Positions 20,936 through 30,414 of a stretch of 64,000 bases of DNA are shown here, piece after piece; the first letter of the stretch is position 1; each line of letters begins with the position of its first letter. The notes beneath the pieces were generated by a model that had not been told where the DNA came from, ran no database searches, and was given only the letters and a program-made list of their open reading frames with translations. Source of the DNA: a virus; the IMG/VR virus record IMGVR_UViG_3300006923_000006, positions 62,001 to 126,000 of that record; one strand, written 5' to 3'. Both the position numbers and the translations under genes were made by a program.

Positions 20936-22400
20936 TAAACAAGGTAATACGGGTGTAGAAAGAGCGGTAGTGTCTGGGTTATGTCAATATGGTAAAGACG
21001 CATGGATTGATGTATCTGACATAATAGATTCATCGTCGTTTGTAGAACAACATAATCAAATGATTTTTAGAGTCATAGACAATATAATAAACATTCAAGG
21101 GATTGAAACTATTGATTTGTCTTCTATTGTCGCAACAGCCGAAACTCTTGGTTTTTCATCAACTATATCTGATAGGAAATACAACGATTATATTAGGTCT
21201 ATATTCAACTTTCCTGTTGAATTAGCAAATGTTAGAGTCCATGCTAAAAAACTCGCCAAACTTGAAATCGCAAGAAAATGGAAAAACAAACTTAAAGACA
21301 TATACAACAAGATGGCAGAAGTTACTGGTGATGAAACTATTGACGAAATAGTTAACATTCCAGAATCTGCATTGTTTGATATGGTTCATAATTTATATCA
21401 CAATACCGATAACAATCCCGTTCAAATAGCAGAAGGAAACTCAGAACTTTTAAACGACTTGATAAACAACCCAATTGAAATGATTGGTGTTCCTACTCCT
21501 TGGCCAATTTATAACGAAATTATTGGTGGTGGTTTGCGTCCTGGTGTTTCATTAATTGCTGCTAGACCAAAAATTGGTAAGTCATCACTTGCTAAAGATG
21601 CGTTACTTCATATTTCTGGTAAAATGAATATTCCAACTCTGTACATTGATACAGAAATGGATAAGACAGAACAGGTTTTTAGAATGTTGGCAACACTATC
21701 AGACGTTCCAACTAAAAGAATTGAGACAGGATATTTCGGTCAAGACGATGATGAAAAAGAACGAGTTTTTCTAGCTAATAAAGAATTAGAAGCAATGCCG
21801 CTATCTCATAAAAGGGTTGGTGGAATGGATTTTAAAGAAATATTAAGTATTGTTAGACGATGGATTTTTAAAGATGTTGGATTTGACGATTCGGGTGAAG
21901 CCAATCCTTGTGTGATAGTTTATGATTACTTTAAGCTTATGAATGTTGAAACACTACAAAAAATGCAAGAATTTCAAGCTTTGGGTTTTCAAATATCAGA
22001 ATTGAGTGACTTTACTAAACAATATAGTATTCCTTGTCTAGCTTTTGTACAAACAAACAGAGAAGGTATTAAAGAAACTGGTGGTAGTGTATTATCAGGT
22101 TCTGACCGTTTGTTGTGGTTGTGCATTTCTGCGTGTGACTTCAAGAGAAAAACATCAGAAGAAATTGAAGAAGATGGGCCAGAATTTGGCAATAGAAAAC
22201 TTGTACCTATCGAATGTCGTTATGGTAGTAGTTTATCAGACAACGATTATATACATATGAACTTACAAGGTAATATTTCAAAGGTTACGGAATTAGGTAC
22301 GAAATCTGCTAGTATTAAAGATGAAGATGATTCTGGATTTACTGGAGGAAAACCAATACCTGTTGAAGACGACGAGGAGGAAGACGATTGTCCTTTCTAG
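20928..22400 (+). CDS. Replicative DnaB-like DNA helicase
   Basis: A 490-residue protein with an N-terminal helical DnaB domain and a RecA-fold C-terminal helicase domain (Walker A 'ARPKIGKSS' near residue 217, Walker B strand 'CVIVYDYFKL', then 'FVQTNR'). It should unwind DNA at the fork with the primase encoded next. The GTG start overlaps the upstream gene by 8 nt. The last residues, an acidic run ending 'DDCPF', resemble the SSB C-terminal tip, and the phage's own SSB ends 'DDAPF'. The primase gene overlaps its end. Confidence 0.85.
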   Translation: MSDKQGNTGVERAVVSGLCQYGKDAWIDVSDIIDSSSFVEQHNQMIFRVIDNIINIQGIETIDLSSIVATAETLGFSSTISDRKYNDYIRSIFNFPVELANVRVHAKKLAKLEIARKWKNKLKDIYNKMAEVTGDETIDEIVNIPESALFDMVHNLYHNTDNNPVQIAEGNSELLNDLINNPIEMIGVPTPWPIYNEIIGGGLRPGVSLIAARPKIGKSSLAKDALLHISGKMNIPTLYIDTEMDKTEQVFRMLATLSDVPTKRIETGYFGQDDDEKERVFLANKELEAMPLSHKRVGGMDFKEILSIVRRWIFKDVGFDDSGEANPCVIVYDYFKLMNVETLQKMQEFQALGFQISELSDFTKQYSIPCLAFVQTNREGIKETGGSVLSGSDRLLWLCISACDFKRKTSEEIEEDGPEFGNRKLVPIECRYGSSLSDNDYIHMNLQGNISKVTELGTKSASIKDEDDSGFTGGKPIPVEDDEEEDDCPF

Positions 22401-23524
22401 TATCAGACGAAAGCATTGAAAATATCTTATACGGATTGTCTGAGCGTATGGAAGATGTATTAGATGAATTTGGATTGGAATACGAAATTTATGATAACAG
22501 AATATGTACAAATTGTGAAATTCATGGTGGGGATAAAAAAGAAGCGTTAGTAGTTTATACTAATAATGATTTAGGAATATGGAAATGTTATACAGCAGAA
22601 TGTCATGAAACCTACGGTAAAGATGGCATTGGCTTAATTCGCGGTCTACTTAGCGTCGAAAAAAGTAAAGAAATTTCGAGATTCGATGCAATAAAGTGGG
22701 CTGCGAATTTTTTAGGAGAATCCATTAATTATGAAGAAAATAAGAATTTCAAAGACCAGCGTAATTATACCAAAATGGCTAAGGCTTTACTAAAAACTAA
22801 TAAAACTACAACAGTACAAATAAAACGAGAGCAAGCAATCAAGAGTTTACGGATTCCAGCGACTTTTTATGTGCGACAGGGATTCAGCAAAAAGATTCTA
22901 ACGAAGTACGATGTTGGATATTGTGCGACTGCGGGCAAAGAAATGTTTGACAGAGTTGTATTTCCTGTGTATGATGATATGCATGAACACATTGTCGGTG
23001 TTGTGGGACGAACGATTCAGCCGTATTGTAAAAAGTGTAAAAAATATCATTATACTAATCGTCATTGTCCAACAAACAGAGTCGAAGAACTATGGGCATC
23101 TAAATGGAGAAACAGTAAAGGGTTTCGTGCTGAATCGTTTTTCTTTAACTACTGGTTTGCTGCAAAGCATATTAAACAATGTGGTTGTGCAATACTTGTT
23201 GAAGGACAAGGAGATGTATTAAGATTAGAAGAGGCGGGTATTAAAATAGCTTTAGGAATGTTTGGTACTTCAATAACTGATGACCAGCTTATGTTATTAG
23301 AAAAAAGTGGTGCTACGACACTGGTAATTTTTACCGATAACGACAACGCTGGTAAAAAAGCTAGAGAAGACATTAAAGAGAAATGTGGACTGTGTTTTAA
23401 TATTATTACGGAAGATTTACCAAAAAAAGATTTTGGTATAATGAAAGTAGCAGAAACACGAACTTTTGTTAATCCAATACTTAAAAGAATAGGAGTTAGT
23501 AATGCTTTGGGAATTCACTGTTGA
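22388..23524 (+). CDS. DnaG-type DNA primase
   Basis: A 378-residue protein. The N-terminal zinc module is visible as 'CTNCEIHG...WKCYTAECHETYG'; the TOPRIM core has 'AILVEGQGDVLRLEEAG' (glutamate) and 'IFTDNDNAGKKA' (DxD-type acidic pair). A second Cys/His cluster ('CKKCKKYHYTNRHCP') sits between them. It makes RNA primers for the polymerase. TTG 22388 is the start: GAGGAGG is 7 nt upstream and no ATG precedes the zinc motif in frame. It overlaps the helicase gene. Confidence 0.85.
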   Translation: MSFLVSDESIENILYGLSERMEDVLDEFGLEYEIYDNRICTNCEIHGGDKKEALVVYTNNDLGIWKCYTAECHETYGKDGIGLIRGLLSVEKSKEISRFDAIKWAANFLGESINYEENKNFKDQRNYTKMAKALLKTNKTTTVQIKREQAIKSLRIPATFYVRQGFSKKILTKYDVGYCATAGKEMFDRVVFPVYDDMHEHIVGVVGRTIQPYCKKCKKYHYTNRHCPTNRVEELWASKWRNSKGFRAESFFFNYWFAAKHIKQCGCAILVEGQGDVLRLEEAGIKIALGMFGTSITDDQLMLLEKSGATTLVIFTDNDNAGKKAREDIKEKCGLCFNIITEDLPKKDFGIMKVAETRTFVNPILKRIGVSNALGIHC

Positions 23525-23837
23525 ACTAGAGGAAATTAAAGACAAAGACAAAAATGTTACACAAAAGTCTGGCACAGAAGTAGTAGTAGTTGAGGCAAAT
23601 ATTTTAAATACTGCTGCGTATAGAGTGTTTAGACAACTGACTAATTCTGGACGTATGCTTCGTAAACCAAAATGGGTTACCCCCAAAAACCAAAACAGAA
23701 AACATCCACAAGAAGTAGAATTTGCGTGGAAAGGTGTTACTGTCAAAACGCTTCAACCCGTAAAGACAGTAAACATTACTGAGTTGGGCTATGAAGCTAA
23801 AAAAGACAAAAGGAGTATGAAGCAAGACAATGGGTGA
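23502..23837 (+). CDS. Hypothetical protein (111 aa)
   Basis: It overlaps the primase gene end and has GGAG upstream of its ATG. The sequence is beta-rich and Lys-rich ('TGAxxVF' like strands, 'MLRKPKWVTPKNQNR'). No family is recognised; its position suggests a replication accessory role. Confidence 0.5.
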   Translation: MLWEFTVELEEIKDKDKNVTQKSGTEVVVVEANILNTAAYRVFRQLTNSGRMLRKPKWVTPKNQNRKHPQEVEFAWKGVTVKTLQPVKTVNITELGYEAKKDKRSMKQDNG

Positions 23838-24651
23838 CCAAAACATATTAGTATTCTTTGGTGAAAAACAATCGGGTAAAGACAGTGGTGCAAACTTTAT
23901 TTCTGGTTGGGTAATGCGAGAATACGCAGGATTAATGGAAAGGTTTGAGATTGACCCAGAAACAGGAAAACTAGTTACGTCAGTTAATACCCAAAATGAA
24001 AAAGGTGAAACTATTAAAGGCGAAGCTATTTTAGACTTTGAACAGCATTGGGTAGACCCAGACTTAAGACGATGGCTTGCCGCAAATGTATGGCCATATG
24101 TTAAAAAATACAGCTTTGCTGACAATCTAAAAATGGCATGTATGAAAATCTTTGGGCTGACATTTGAGCAATGTTATGGTAGTGACGACGATAAAAACAC
24201 AGAGACAAAAATACTCTGGTCTGATATGTTTAAGTTCTTACCAGACGAAACAGTTGCTGAACTTGGTGATAAAAAACATCAAAAAATGACAGCAAGAGAA
24301 GTTATGCAATATTTTGGCACTGATGTTTGTCGTGGACTAATGGACGAGTGTTGGGTAAAGTCTACTTTTGATAAAATCAAAGAAGAAGGTGTGCCGTTTG
24401 CGTTAATTTCAGATGGTAGATTTTTAAACGAATTAGAATATTCTAATCGAGTTGATGCAAAAACTCTCTTTTTAGAAAAGAAATTAGAAACTAATACTAC
24501 CCACGCAAGCGAACAGGCTGGACAATTACCAAAAAACCAGTTTAGTAAAATCATCGCTAACGCAAACATGGACATTGTAGCTAAAAATCTTCAGTTGTTA
24601 GAAACATTAGGAGAATGGGGATGGATAAATTGGACAGTAACTTCTCAGTAA
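23830..24651 (+). CDS. Deoxynucleoside monophosphate kinase-like P-loop protein
   Basis: A 273-residue protein beginning with a P-loop 'FFGEKQSGKDSGANF' of the type found in phage dNMP kinases (T4 gene 1 group), where GKD replaces GKT. A later 'ALISDGRFLNEL' segment fits the nucleotide-binding core. It would phosphorylate dNMPs to dNDPs, supporting dNTP supply with the deaminase and RNR. The start overlaps the preceding gene by 8 nt. Family-level identity is moderately sure; the substrate is not. Confidence 0.65.
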   Translation: MGDQNILVFFGEKQSGKDSGANFISGWVMREYAGLMERFEIDPETGKLVTSVNTQNEKGETIKGEAILDFEQHWVDPDLRRWLAANVWPYVKKYSFADNLKMACMKIFGLTFEQCYGSDDDKNTETKILWSDMFKFLPDETVAELGDKKHQKMTAREVMQYFGTDVCRGLMDECWVKSTFDKIKEEGVPFALISDGRFLNELEYSNRVDAKTLFLEKKLETNTTHASEQAGQLPKNQFSKIIANANMDIVAKNLQLLETLGEWGWINWTVTSQ

Positions 24652-25061
24652 GACCACTTGCTTTTAGGGATTTAAATGAAGATTACTTTAAACTTATGAG
24701 TCAATTAACAGATTCTCCTTATTGGAACGTATCTTTACGCGAATGGAATGTCTATAAACATTCAAATAAATGTATAGTTGTAACAGTAGACAAAAAAGAC
24801 AAGATAGTAGGAACTGCCTCTATATTTTTTGAAAAGAAATTTACCAGAGGAGGTTCTACCGTTGGGCATATTGAAGACGTAGTGGTTGATGTCGCCTATA
24901 GAAAAAAAAGTATAGCTTTAACAATGCTAAACTTTCTTCGACTAATGGCAAAAGGAATTGGAGCATATAAATTGATTTTAAACTGTAGTGACGATAATAT
25001 TGATTTTTACACAAAGTGCGGTTTCTACAAACATGAAAACGAAATGAGGTTAGATATTTGA
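24621..25061 (+). CDS. GNA1-like GNAT acetyltransferase (glucosamine-6-phosphate N-acetyltransferase type)
   Basis: A 146-residue GNAT protein whose C-terminal half follows the eukaryotic GNA1 pattern: 'VGHIEDVVVDVAYR' acetyl-CoA binding strand and loop, then 'YKLILNCSDDNIDFYTKCGF' and a final 'EMRLDI'. GNA1 acetylates glucosamine-6-phosphate, the step after GlmS, and glmS lies 5.4 kb downstream. The normal pyrophosphate-loop glycines are weakened ('YRKKSIAL' instead of RGxGxG). ATG 24621 is preferred: AGGAG is 7 nt upstream, whereas the earlier ATG at 24615 is too close. Confidence 0.7.
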   Translation: MDKLDSNFSVRPLAFRDLNEDYFKLMSQLTDSPYWNVSLREWNVYKHSNKCIVVTVDKKDKIVGTASIFFEKKFTRGGSTVGHIEDVVVDVAYRKKSIALTMLNFLRLMAKGIGAYKLILNCSDDNIDFYTKCGFYKHENEMRLDI

Positions 25062-26182
25062 TAGTAACATATTACAGAAGTAGTAGCTATTCCAATCTGT
25101 CGTTTTGTGAAATGCAATATTTTCAAACATACGTTTTGGGTATGCCTCGCGTAGCTGGACTAAAAGCAGACAAAGGCACTACCACACATAAAGCATTAGA
25201 ATGTTTAGCTTGTATTAAAAAACTAATTCAAGATGGGCAAACAAAAGGAATCTATCAAGATAGTCAACTTGGACCAATCGAATACGACGAACAGACATGG
25301 ATGAAACCGCATCATTTATCTGATGATGAAGTTGACGCTATTAATAAGACAAGACGAAATAAGCAAACCTACAAAAGTTTGTGTAAAATTCCGTATGGAA
25401 CAGTACACTATGGTGTAGATTTGGTTAATGAACTTGCCCAAAAATCTTCTGATTATTATGCCGAAAGAGGAGCACATAAGTGGAAACCAGTTGATTTCAA
25501 AGATGTCAAAAACTTTACATATATTCCACTAGAATATAAAGACGGTATGTTTGACCCAAGACGTAGAACAATTGTTGAAGCAGAACCTCACTTTGACATC
25601 ACTATTGACAAGCCTTGGGCTAATTATCAGTACGAACATCAAGGAAAAATATTAGATGGACAACTGGCAATTAAGGGTACGGTTGACCTAATTACTGATA
25701 TTGGTGGCGGAATTTACGAGATTGTTGACTGGAAAACTGGCCAACGTATTGACTGGGGAGCAAAGGGCACACCAGAAAAGACGTATGATAAGTTGTGTGA
25801 AGACCCGCAGTTGATGTTGTATTACTATGCTTGTCGTAATATGTATCCAGACGTTAAGGGAATTATCTTAAGTATTTTCTTTGTTCGTGACGGTGGGCCG
25901 TTTAGTATATGTTTTGATGAACACCACTTAGCACATATGGAAAAACTATTAGAAAAGAAATTTAAGTATACACAAAATTGTACACTACCCGAAATGTGTG
26001 ACCCAAATCAGAAAGATTTTAAATGTACTAGAATCTGTGATTTTTACAAACAAAAAAAGAACGACAAAAACATGTGTAGATTTATTCATGACGAAATCAA
26101 AGATAAAGGTATGCAACACGTAATAGACAATCATACGGAAGATGGTCACAACGTAGGATTCTATCAAAACCCAGGAGAATAG
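25058..26182 (+). CDS. Cas4/RecB-like PD-(D/E)XK exonuclease
   Basis: A 374-residue protein with the Cas4/RecB nuclease core: 'SSYSNLSFCEMQYFQTYVLG' opening with a conserved Cys, 'KGTTTHKALE' (His), 'KGTVDLITDIGGGIYEIVDWKTG' with D and D-x-K, and 'QLMLYYYACRN'. C-terminal cysteines ('CTRICDFY...MCRF') together with the first Cys could hold an iron-sulfur cluster as in Cas4 and AddB. Probably processes DNA ends for recombination. The TTG start overlaps the previous stop and has GAGG 8 nt upstream. Confidence 0.72.
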   Translation: MIVTYYRSSSYSNLSFCEMQYFQTYVLGMPRVAGLKADKGTTTHKALECLACIKKLIQDGQTKGIYQDSQLGPIEYDEQTWMKPHHLSDDEVDAINKTRRNKQTYKSLCKIPYGTVHYGVDLVNELAQKSSDYYAERGAHKWKPVDFKDVKNFTYIPLEYKDGMFDPRRRTIVEAEPHFDITIDKPWANYQYEHQGKILDGQLAIKGTVDLITDIGGGIYEIVDWKTGQRIDWGAKGTPEKTYDKLCEDPQLMLYYYACRNMYPDVKGIILSIFFVRDGGPFSICFDEHHLAHMEKLLEKKFKYTQNCTLPEMCDPNQKDFKCTRICDFYKQKKNDKNMCRFIHDEIKDKGMQHVIDNHTEDGHNVGFYQNPGE

Positions 26183-26191
26183 GAAAACAAC

Positions 26192-28087
26192 ATGCCAAAA
26201 TGGACCCCATTACACCTACATAGTTATTATTCGTTGCTTGATGGTCTACAGAGTCCAACGCAGATAGCTAGTAAATGTGAAGAGTATGGATATACATCGT
26301 GTGCTATTACTGACCACGGAGTATTATCTGGGAGTGTTCAGTTTACACAAGCACTTAAAAAGAAAAACATAAAACCAATATTGGGTTGCGAATTCTACCT
26401 TAGTAGTCAAGACCCAACGATTCAATCTCAAGAAAATAGAAAGCTATCTCACCTATGCCTTTTGGCTAAAAACAAAAAAGGTTGGTTACAGCTTATTGCC
26501 GCGTCATCCCGAAGTAACGAAGATGACGTTTTTTATTATAAACCGCGATTAAGTCTTGATATGTTGGCACCCTACTGTGGTGACTTAATATCGTTTTCTG
26601 GTCATCCTGGCAGTGATATGTGTAACGTATTGTTTGATGGAAATCCGTATGCGTGTAAAACCGCAGATGAAGTAAGAAAAATACTACATCCAGACTGGAG
26701 AAAAAGAGCCGCAAGCTTAGCGAATAAATACCAAGACATATTTGGTAAAGGTAATTTTTTCCTTGAAGTACAATTAATTGACCAACACCAATTGCCAGTA
26801 CAAATTGTCATAGCAGACTGTTTGAGACAGGTCGGTAAGGACACCGGAATTTTATGTGTGGCTACTGCTGATTCTCATTACACTAACAAAACAGATACTT
26901 TTGACCATCGTGTGATTTTGTGTTCTGGTTTAAAAACAACATTACCAAAAGTCAATTCTAAGTTAGCAGCCGGAAATGACGTTGGATTAGGAGGATTCTT
27001 TAAAACAGACCAGTATCATATTCCTAGTCCTGACGAAATTGAAGCTATTAATACACAGGAAGAAATAGACAACACAGGCGTAATTGCTGGTATGTGCGAA
27101 GATTATGACATCCTTAGTAGACCAAGACTTCCTAAGTTTGAATGGACAGAAGGTATGTCAGAGTCTGGTTATGTGCGTCATTTGTGCAGAAAAGGTTGGA
27201 CAAACAGAGTCTGTTCGGAGTGGGACCAAAATATCTATTCGGATAGAATCAAAAAAGAACTTGGCGTGTTTGACAAAGCCGACTTAAATGGGTATTTTTT
27301 AATTGTCCAAGACTACGTCAACGAAGCAAAAAATCGCGGCATTCTGGTCGGCCCTGGTCGTGGTAGTGGTGCTGGCTCACTAGCCGCTTATTTGTTAAAC
27401 ATTACAAACGTAGACCCTATCCCAGAAGGTTTGTTATTTGAAAGATTTTACAACGACGGTAGAAATACTGCCGAAAGAGTTTCATTGCCTGACTTTGATA
27501 TTGATTTTCCTATTAAAGAAAGAGAGGAAATGATTGAATATGTCAAAGACAAATATGGTCATGATAGAGTTTGTCAAATGGTTACGTTTGGAAGAATGCA
27601 AGGTAGAGGAGCAATCAAAGAAGTTTTAAGAGTACACGAAGCTTGTGGATATGATATCATGAATGATATTACCAGAAATATTCCACAAGAGCATATAATT
27701 GATGACCAAATGAAAGCGTCTGGCGAAACATCAATTTTAAACTGGACACTTGAAAACGAGCCAGAAGCAATAGCTGACTTTTGCAGAAAAGAAGACGACG
27801 GTACTTTGACTGGAGATTATGCTAGATACTTTGAACAGGCTATTAGATTAGAAGGAACTTATAAGACTCAAGGTAAACATGCTGCTGGTATCATTATTGC
27901 TGCCGAACCTCTTGCTGGCATTTGTCCAATGGTTAGAGATAAAACAGGTGGTATGATTGCCGGTATGGATATGAACGACTTAGAAGAAATGGGACACGTT
28001 AAGTTTGACTTTCTCGGAATCTCCTCCTTAAGTAAGCTGATGGCAGTAAATAACCTGTTAATGTATGGGAGAATTAACGTTGATTAA
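26192..28087 (+). CDS. dnaE: DNA polymerase III alpha subunit, N-terminal half (PHP and palm)
   Basis: 631 residues covering the start of a bacterial-type C-family polymerase: PHP domain ('HLHSYYSLLDG', 'ITDHGVLSG'), then the palm with the catalytic acids in 'PDFDIDF' (residues 433-439) and 'KFDFLG' (third Asp at 606). It stops normally shortly after the third acid, where E. coli DnaE continues. The second half is a separate gene 4.1 kb downstream (32178). Both pieces have good starts, no frameshift and no intein motifs, so the enzyme is likely assembled from two chains. Confidence 0.88.
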   Translation: MPKWTPLHLHSYYSLLDGLQSPTQIASKCEEYGYTSCAITDHGVLSGSVQFTQALKKKNIKPILGCEFYLSSQDPTIQSQENRKLSHLCLLAKNKKGWLQLIAASSRSNEDDVFYYKPRLSLDMLAPYCGDLISFSGHPGSDMCNVLFDGNPYACKTADEVRKILHPDWRKRAASLANKYQDIFGKGNFFLEVQLIDQHQLPVQIVIADCLRQVGKDTGILCVATADSHYTNKTDTFDHRVILCSGLKTTLPKVNSKLAAGNDVGLGGFFKTDQYHIPSPDEIEAINTQEEIDNTGVIAGMCEDYDILSRPRLPKFEWTEGMSESGYVRHLCRKGWTNRVCSEWDQNIYSDRIKKELGVFDKADLNGYFLIVQDYVNEAKNRGILVGPGRGSGAGSLAAYLLNITNVDPIPEGLLFERFYNDGRNTAERVSLPDFDIDFPIKEREEMIEYVKDKYGHDRVCQMVTFGRMQGRGAIKEVLRVHEACGYDIMNDITRNIPQEHIIDDQMKASGETSILNWTLENEPEAIADFCRKEDDGTLTGDYARYFEQAIRLEGTYKTQGKHAAGIIIAAEPLAGICPMVRDKTGGMIAGMDMNDLEEMGHVKFDFLGISSLSKLMAVNNLLMYGRINVD

Positions 28088-28301
28088 GATAAAAATTAGC
28101 GGGCCAGGAGGCACATTTGGTTCTATTGCTTTTCAGATTATGAAAGTATTAGAAAACAACGGAGCGATAGTGACTATTGATGAACATTACGAAAATACAG
28201 ATTTACCATTTAATAACGAAAACACGGAAAACGCTACAGTAAGACAATTTAGAAACAAAGAAGTACATATCCATTTACAGCAATTGCCATGGGGAGGATA
28301 A
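28080..28301 (+). CDS. Small protein with degenerate P-loop-like start
   Basis: A 73-residue protein starting at TTG 28080, which has GGGAG 8 nt upstream and overlaps the DnaE stop; an in-frame ATG at 28065 lies further inside dnaE. The start 'IKISGPGGTFGSIAFQIMKVL' resembles P-loop NTPases ('ISGPxGxGKST') but lacks the GKT, so nucleotide binding is doubtful. Function unknown. Confidence 0.45.
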   Translation: MIKIKISGPGGTFGSIAFQIMKVLENNGAIVTIDEHYENTDLPFNNENTENATVRQFRNKEVHIHLQQLPWGG

Positions 28302-28302
28302 A

Positions 28303-28545
28303 GTGAACGAACTAAACGTATTAAAAGAACTATTAGAATCTGGTCATTCTATCTCATATAAGAGATTGACAGTATGTAAGATTACCAGACCTTTTGGAAA
28401 ACACAAAAATGTTTTTCAAGTACACTGCGAAGATTCTAGTTTTAAACATAGTCAACTATATTTTGATGTTGAGTCTGCAATTATAACTTTTTGTGAACAC
28501 AGACAGAAATTGGTCAAAAAATATAAAAATGCATATCTTAAATGA
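28303..28545 (+). CDS. Hypothetical protein (80 aa)
   Basis: GTG start with GGGGAGG directly upstream. Small, mixed alpha/beta, with several Lys, His and Cys. No family is recognised. It overlaps the glycosylase gene by 17 nt. Confidence 0.5.
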   Translation: MNELNVLKELLESGHSISYKRLTVCKITRPFGKHKNVFQVHCEDSSFKHSQLYFDVESAIITFCEHRQKLVKKYKNAYLK

Positions 28546-29098
28546 GAACATACACAAGTGTAATATGTGTCCTTTGCGTGCTTTGCTACCAGACACATGT
28601 CAACCACTTGTCGGAGTTGGGCAACCTTCTCCTTTAATGATTGTCGGTGACGCTCCTTCTGAAAACGAAATATTGACTCAGACTACTTTTTATGATTCTA
28701 GTTTGTATCTAGAAAAAATGCTAGAAAGCACAGGATTAGATATTGGTCAGTGTTATATAACAAATTTGATGAAATGCAAACCAAAAAGAGCAGCTAAAAA
28801 AGATGAAATAGACTCATGTAAGAAATGGTTATGGAAAGAAATCAAAAAAACCAAACCCAGAGTAATTGTAACGATGGGAAAAATTTCATCTATATCTTTG
28901 TTAAAAGGACAGATAAAACAAAACTTCACTATGAAAGACCTAATAAGTAGAGAGTTTTCTGTTTCTTATTGTGATGCAAAAATTTTACCGTGTTATGGAC
29001 CATTGTATTTATTAAACCAAGGAAAACAACTCAACGACCAAGCACGTATGGTATTGAAATACGCTGCGTTTTTATCAGGAATTAGGACACAAATATGA
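28529..29098 (+). CDS. Uracil-DNA glycosylase family 4-like protein
   Basis: A 189-residue protein with the family-4 (iron-sulfur) UDG layout: C11-x-x-C14 opening, 'PLMIVGDAPSENE' in the place of GEAPG, 'CYITNLMKCKP' and a later Cys ('DSCKKW') completing a likely 4Fe-4S cluster, then 'PRVIVTMGKIS' and a 'PCYGP' where the family has PTYHP. The active-site loops are altered, so base specificity may differ or activity may be lost. It sits among polymerase genes, consistent with DNA repair or handling of uracil. The start ATG 28529 lacks a strong ribosome-binding site. Confidence 0.72.
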   Translation: MHILNENIHKCNMCPLRALLPDTCQPLVGVGQPSPLMIVGDAPSENEILTQTTFYDSSLYLEKMLESTGLDIGQCYITNLMKCKPKRAAKKDEIDSCKKWLWKEIKKTKPRVIVTMGKISSISLLKGQIKQNFTMKDLISREFSVSYCDAKILPCYGPLYLLNQGKQLNDQARMVLKYAAFLSGIRTQI

Positions 29099-29598
29099 GT
29101 TTTACAGAGGATATTCGAGTAGGTACGGCAGGCGAAAGATTTATCAAAAAATTATTCAAGATGCATAAAGTCGATGTAGAATTTGGCAAAGACAAAAAAC
29201 ACCGCGAATCTTATGACTTGATTGGTAAGATTGGAAGAAGTAAATTAACCATAGAAGTTAAATTTGACAAGATGGCAGAAAAGACTGGAAATCTTGCAAT
29301 TGAATACCACAACCCCAAATCTGGAAAACCAAGTGGAATTAGCGTAACTAAAGCTAAACTGTGGGCACACGTTGTTCTTGACTGTGGACATATGACAGCT
29401 TGGTTGGCGTCTACTAAAGAATTGAAAGCATACATTGAAATGTACGAACCTAGAAAAATGGTCTTCTTTGGTGGCGATAAGAACGCTAATTTGTATTTGT
29501 ATGAAGATATACATATCCTTAAAACCGTTTTTAATCGTATTGATACAATATTTGATGAAAGTAAATTTCAAAAACTAGTCAAAAAACTCATAAAATAA
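29095..29598 (+). CDS. PD-(D/E)XK nuclease, Holliday-junction-resolvase-like
   Basis: A 167-residue protein with 'GTAGERFIKKLF' helix (conserved Glu), 'SYDLIGKIG' (Asp) and 'LTIEVKFDKMAEKTGNLAIEY' (E-x-K), the order seen in archaeal-type Hjc resolvases and related phage nucleases. Likely resolves branched DNA during recombination or packaging. It starts on the preceding stop (ATGA). Confidence 0.65.
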   Translation: MSFTEDIRVGTAGERFIKKLFKMHKVDVEFGKDKKHRESYDLIGKIGRSKLTIEVKFDKMAEKTGNLAIEYHNPKSGKPSGISVTKAKLWAHVVLDCGHMTAWLASTKELKAYIEMYEPRKMVFFGGDKNANLYLYEDIHILKTVFNRIDTIFDESKFQKLVKKLIK

Positions 29599-29610
29599 CA
29601 AGGAAAAACA

Positions 29611-30414
29611 ATGAACTTCAACGACTTCATCTTCTACGATTTTGAAACAGGCAGCAAAAGTGCTCGCAAATGCCAACCTTTACAATTGGCTGCTGTGGTT
29701 ATTGATGCTAGAAAACTAACAATCAGACCAAACAGTGTATTTAATACTTTAATTAAACCACTCAGCGATAGCCAAGCAGAAGCTTGTGGTATAGACCCCG
29801 TAAGCGACGAAGCTTTAGAAGTCAATCATATTAAACGAGAAGACTTAAAAAGTGCTCCGTCTTGTAAACTAGCATGGTCTCAATTTGTAGAATATGTAAA
29901 CAAGTACAACAGACGTAAAAATAGATGGGCAGCACCAATCAAAGCTGGTTACAACAATTGTAATTATGACGACATTATTCTAGACAGATTGTGTTGTGGA
30001 CAATATTGTGGTAACATTACCATGACTAGAGATAGTTTTAAGACAGTCAAAAAAGGCCCGCATGACGAAGTTCATGTTAAAGACTATGTCCTAAAAGAAC
30101 CGTATGGTTTTGGTCCGTCTGACGACGTATATGGAGGAGAGGCACTGTTTCATCCTTTTAACAACATCGACGTTATGAAAGAAGTCTTTAGTTGGATTTA
30201 TGAAAACGACAAAAAGGTTACGTCAATTAGTATGGATACTATGAGAGAGTATCTTGGTATGCCAGCAGACAAGGCACACGACGCGGAGTACGATGTCTTA
30301 CAAGGTGCAGAAATGTTGGTTAGATTCTTAAAGCTTAAAAGAAACATCATGAAAAGCAGTATTGGTGTTAAGTTTAAAGGCACCTGTTCTGAGAGTAAGT
30401 TAGGAGTTTACTAA
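29611..30414 (+). CDS. DnaQ-like 3'-5' exonuclease (proofreading subunit type)
   Basis: A 267-residue DEDDh exonuclease: motif I 'FYDFETGS' (residues 8-15), motif II in 'AGYNNCNYDDIILDR', motif III 'HDAEYDVLQG'. In cellular replisomes this activity proofreads for polymerase III alpha; here it lies between the two halves of that polymerase, supporting the same role. The stop overlaps the glmS start (TAATG). Confidence 0.85.
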   Translation: MNFNDFIFYDFETGSKSARKCQPLQLAAVVIDARKLTIRPNSVFNTLIKPLSDSQAEACGIDPVSDEALEVNHIKREDLKSAPSCKLAWSQFVEYVNKYNRRKNRWAAPIKAGYNNCNYDDIILDRLCCGQYCGNITMTRDSFKTVKKGPHDEVHVKDYVLKEPYGFGPSDDVYGGEALFHPFNNIDVMKEVFSWIYENDKKVTSISMDTMREYLGMPADKAHDAEYDVLQGAEMLVRFLKLKRNIMKSSIGVKFKGTCSESKLGVY

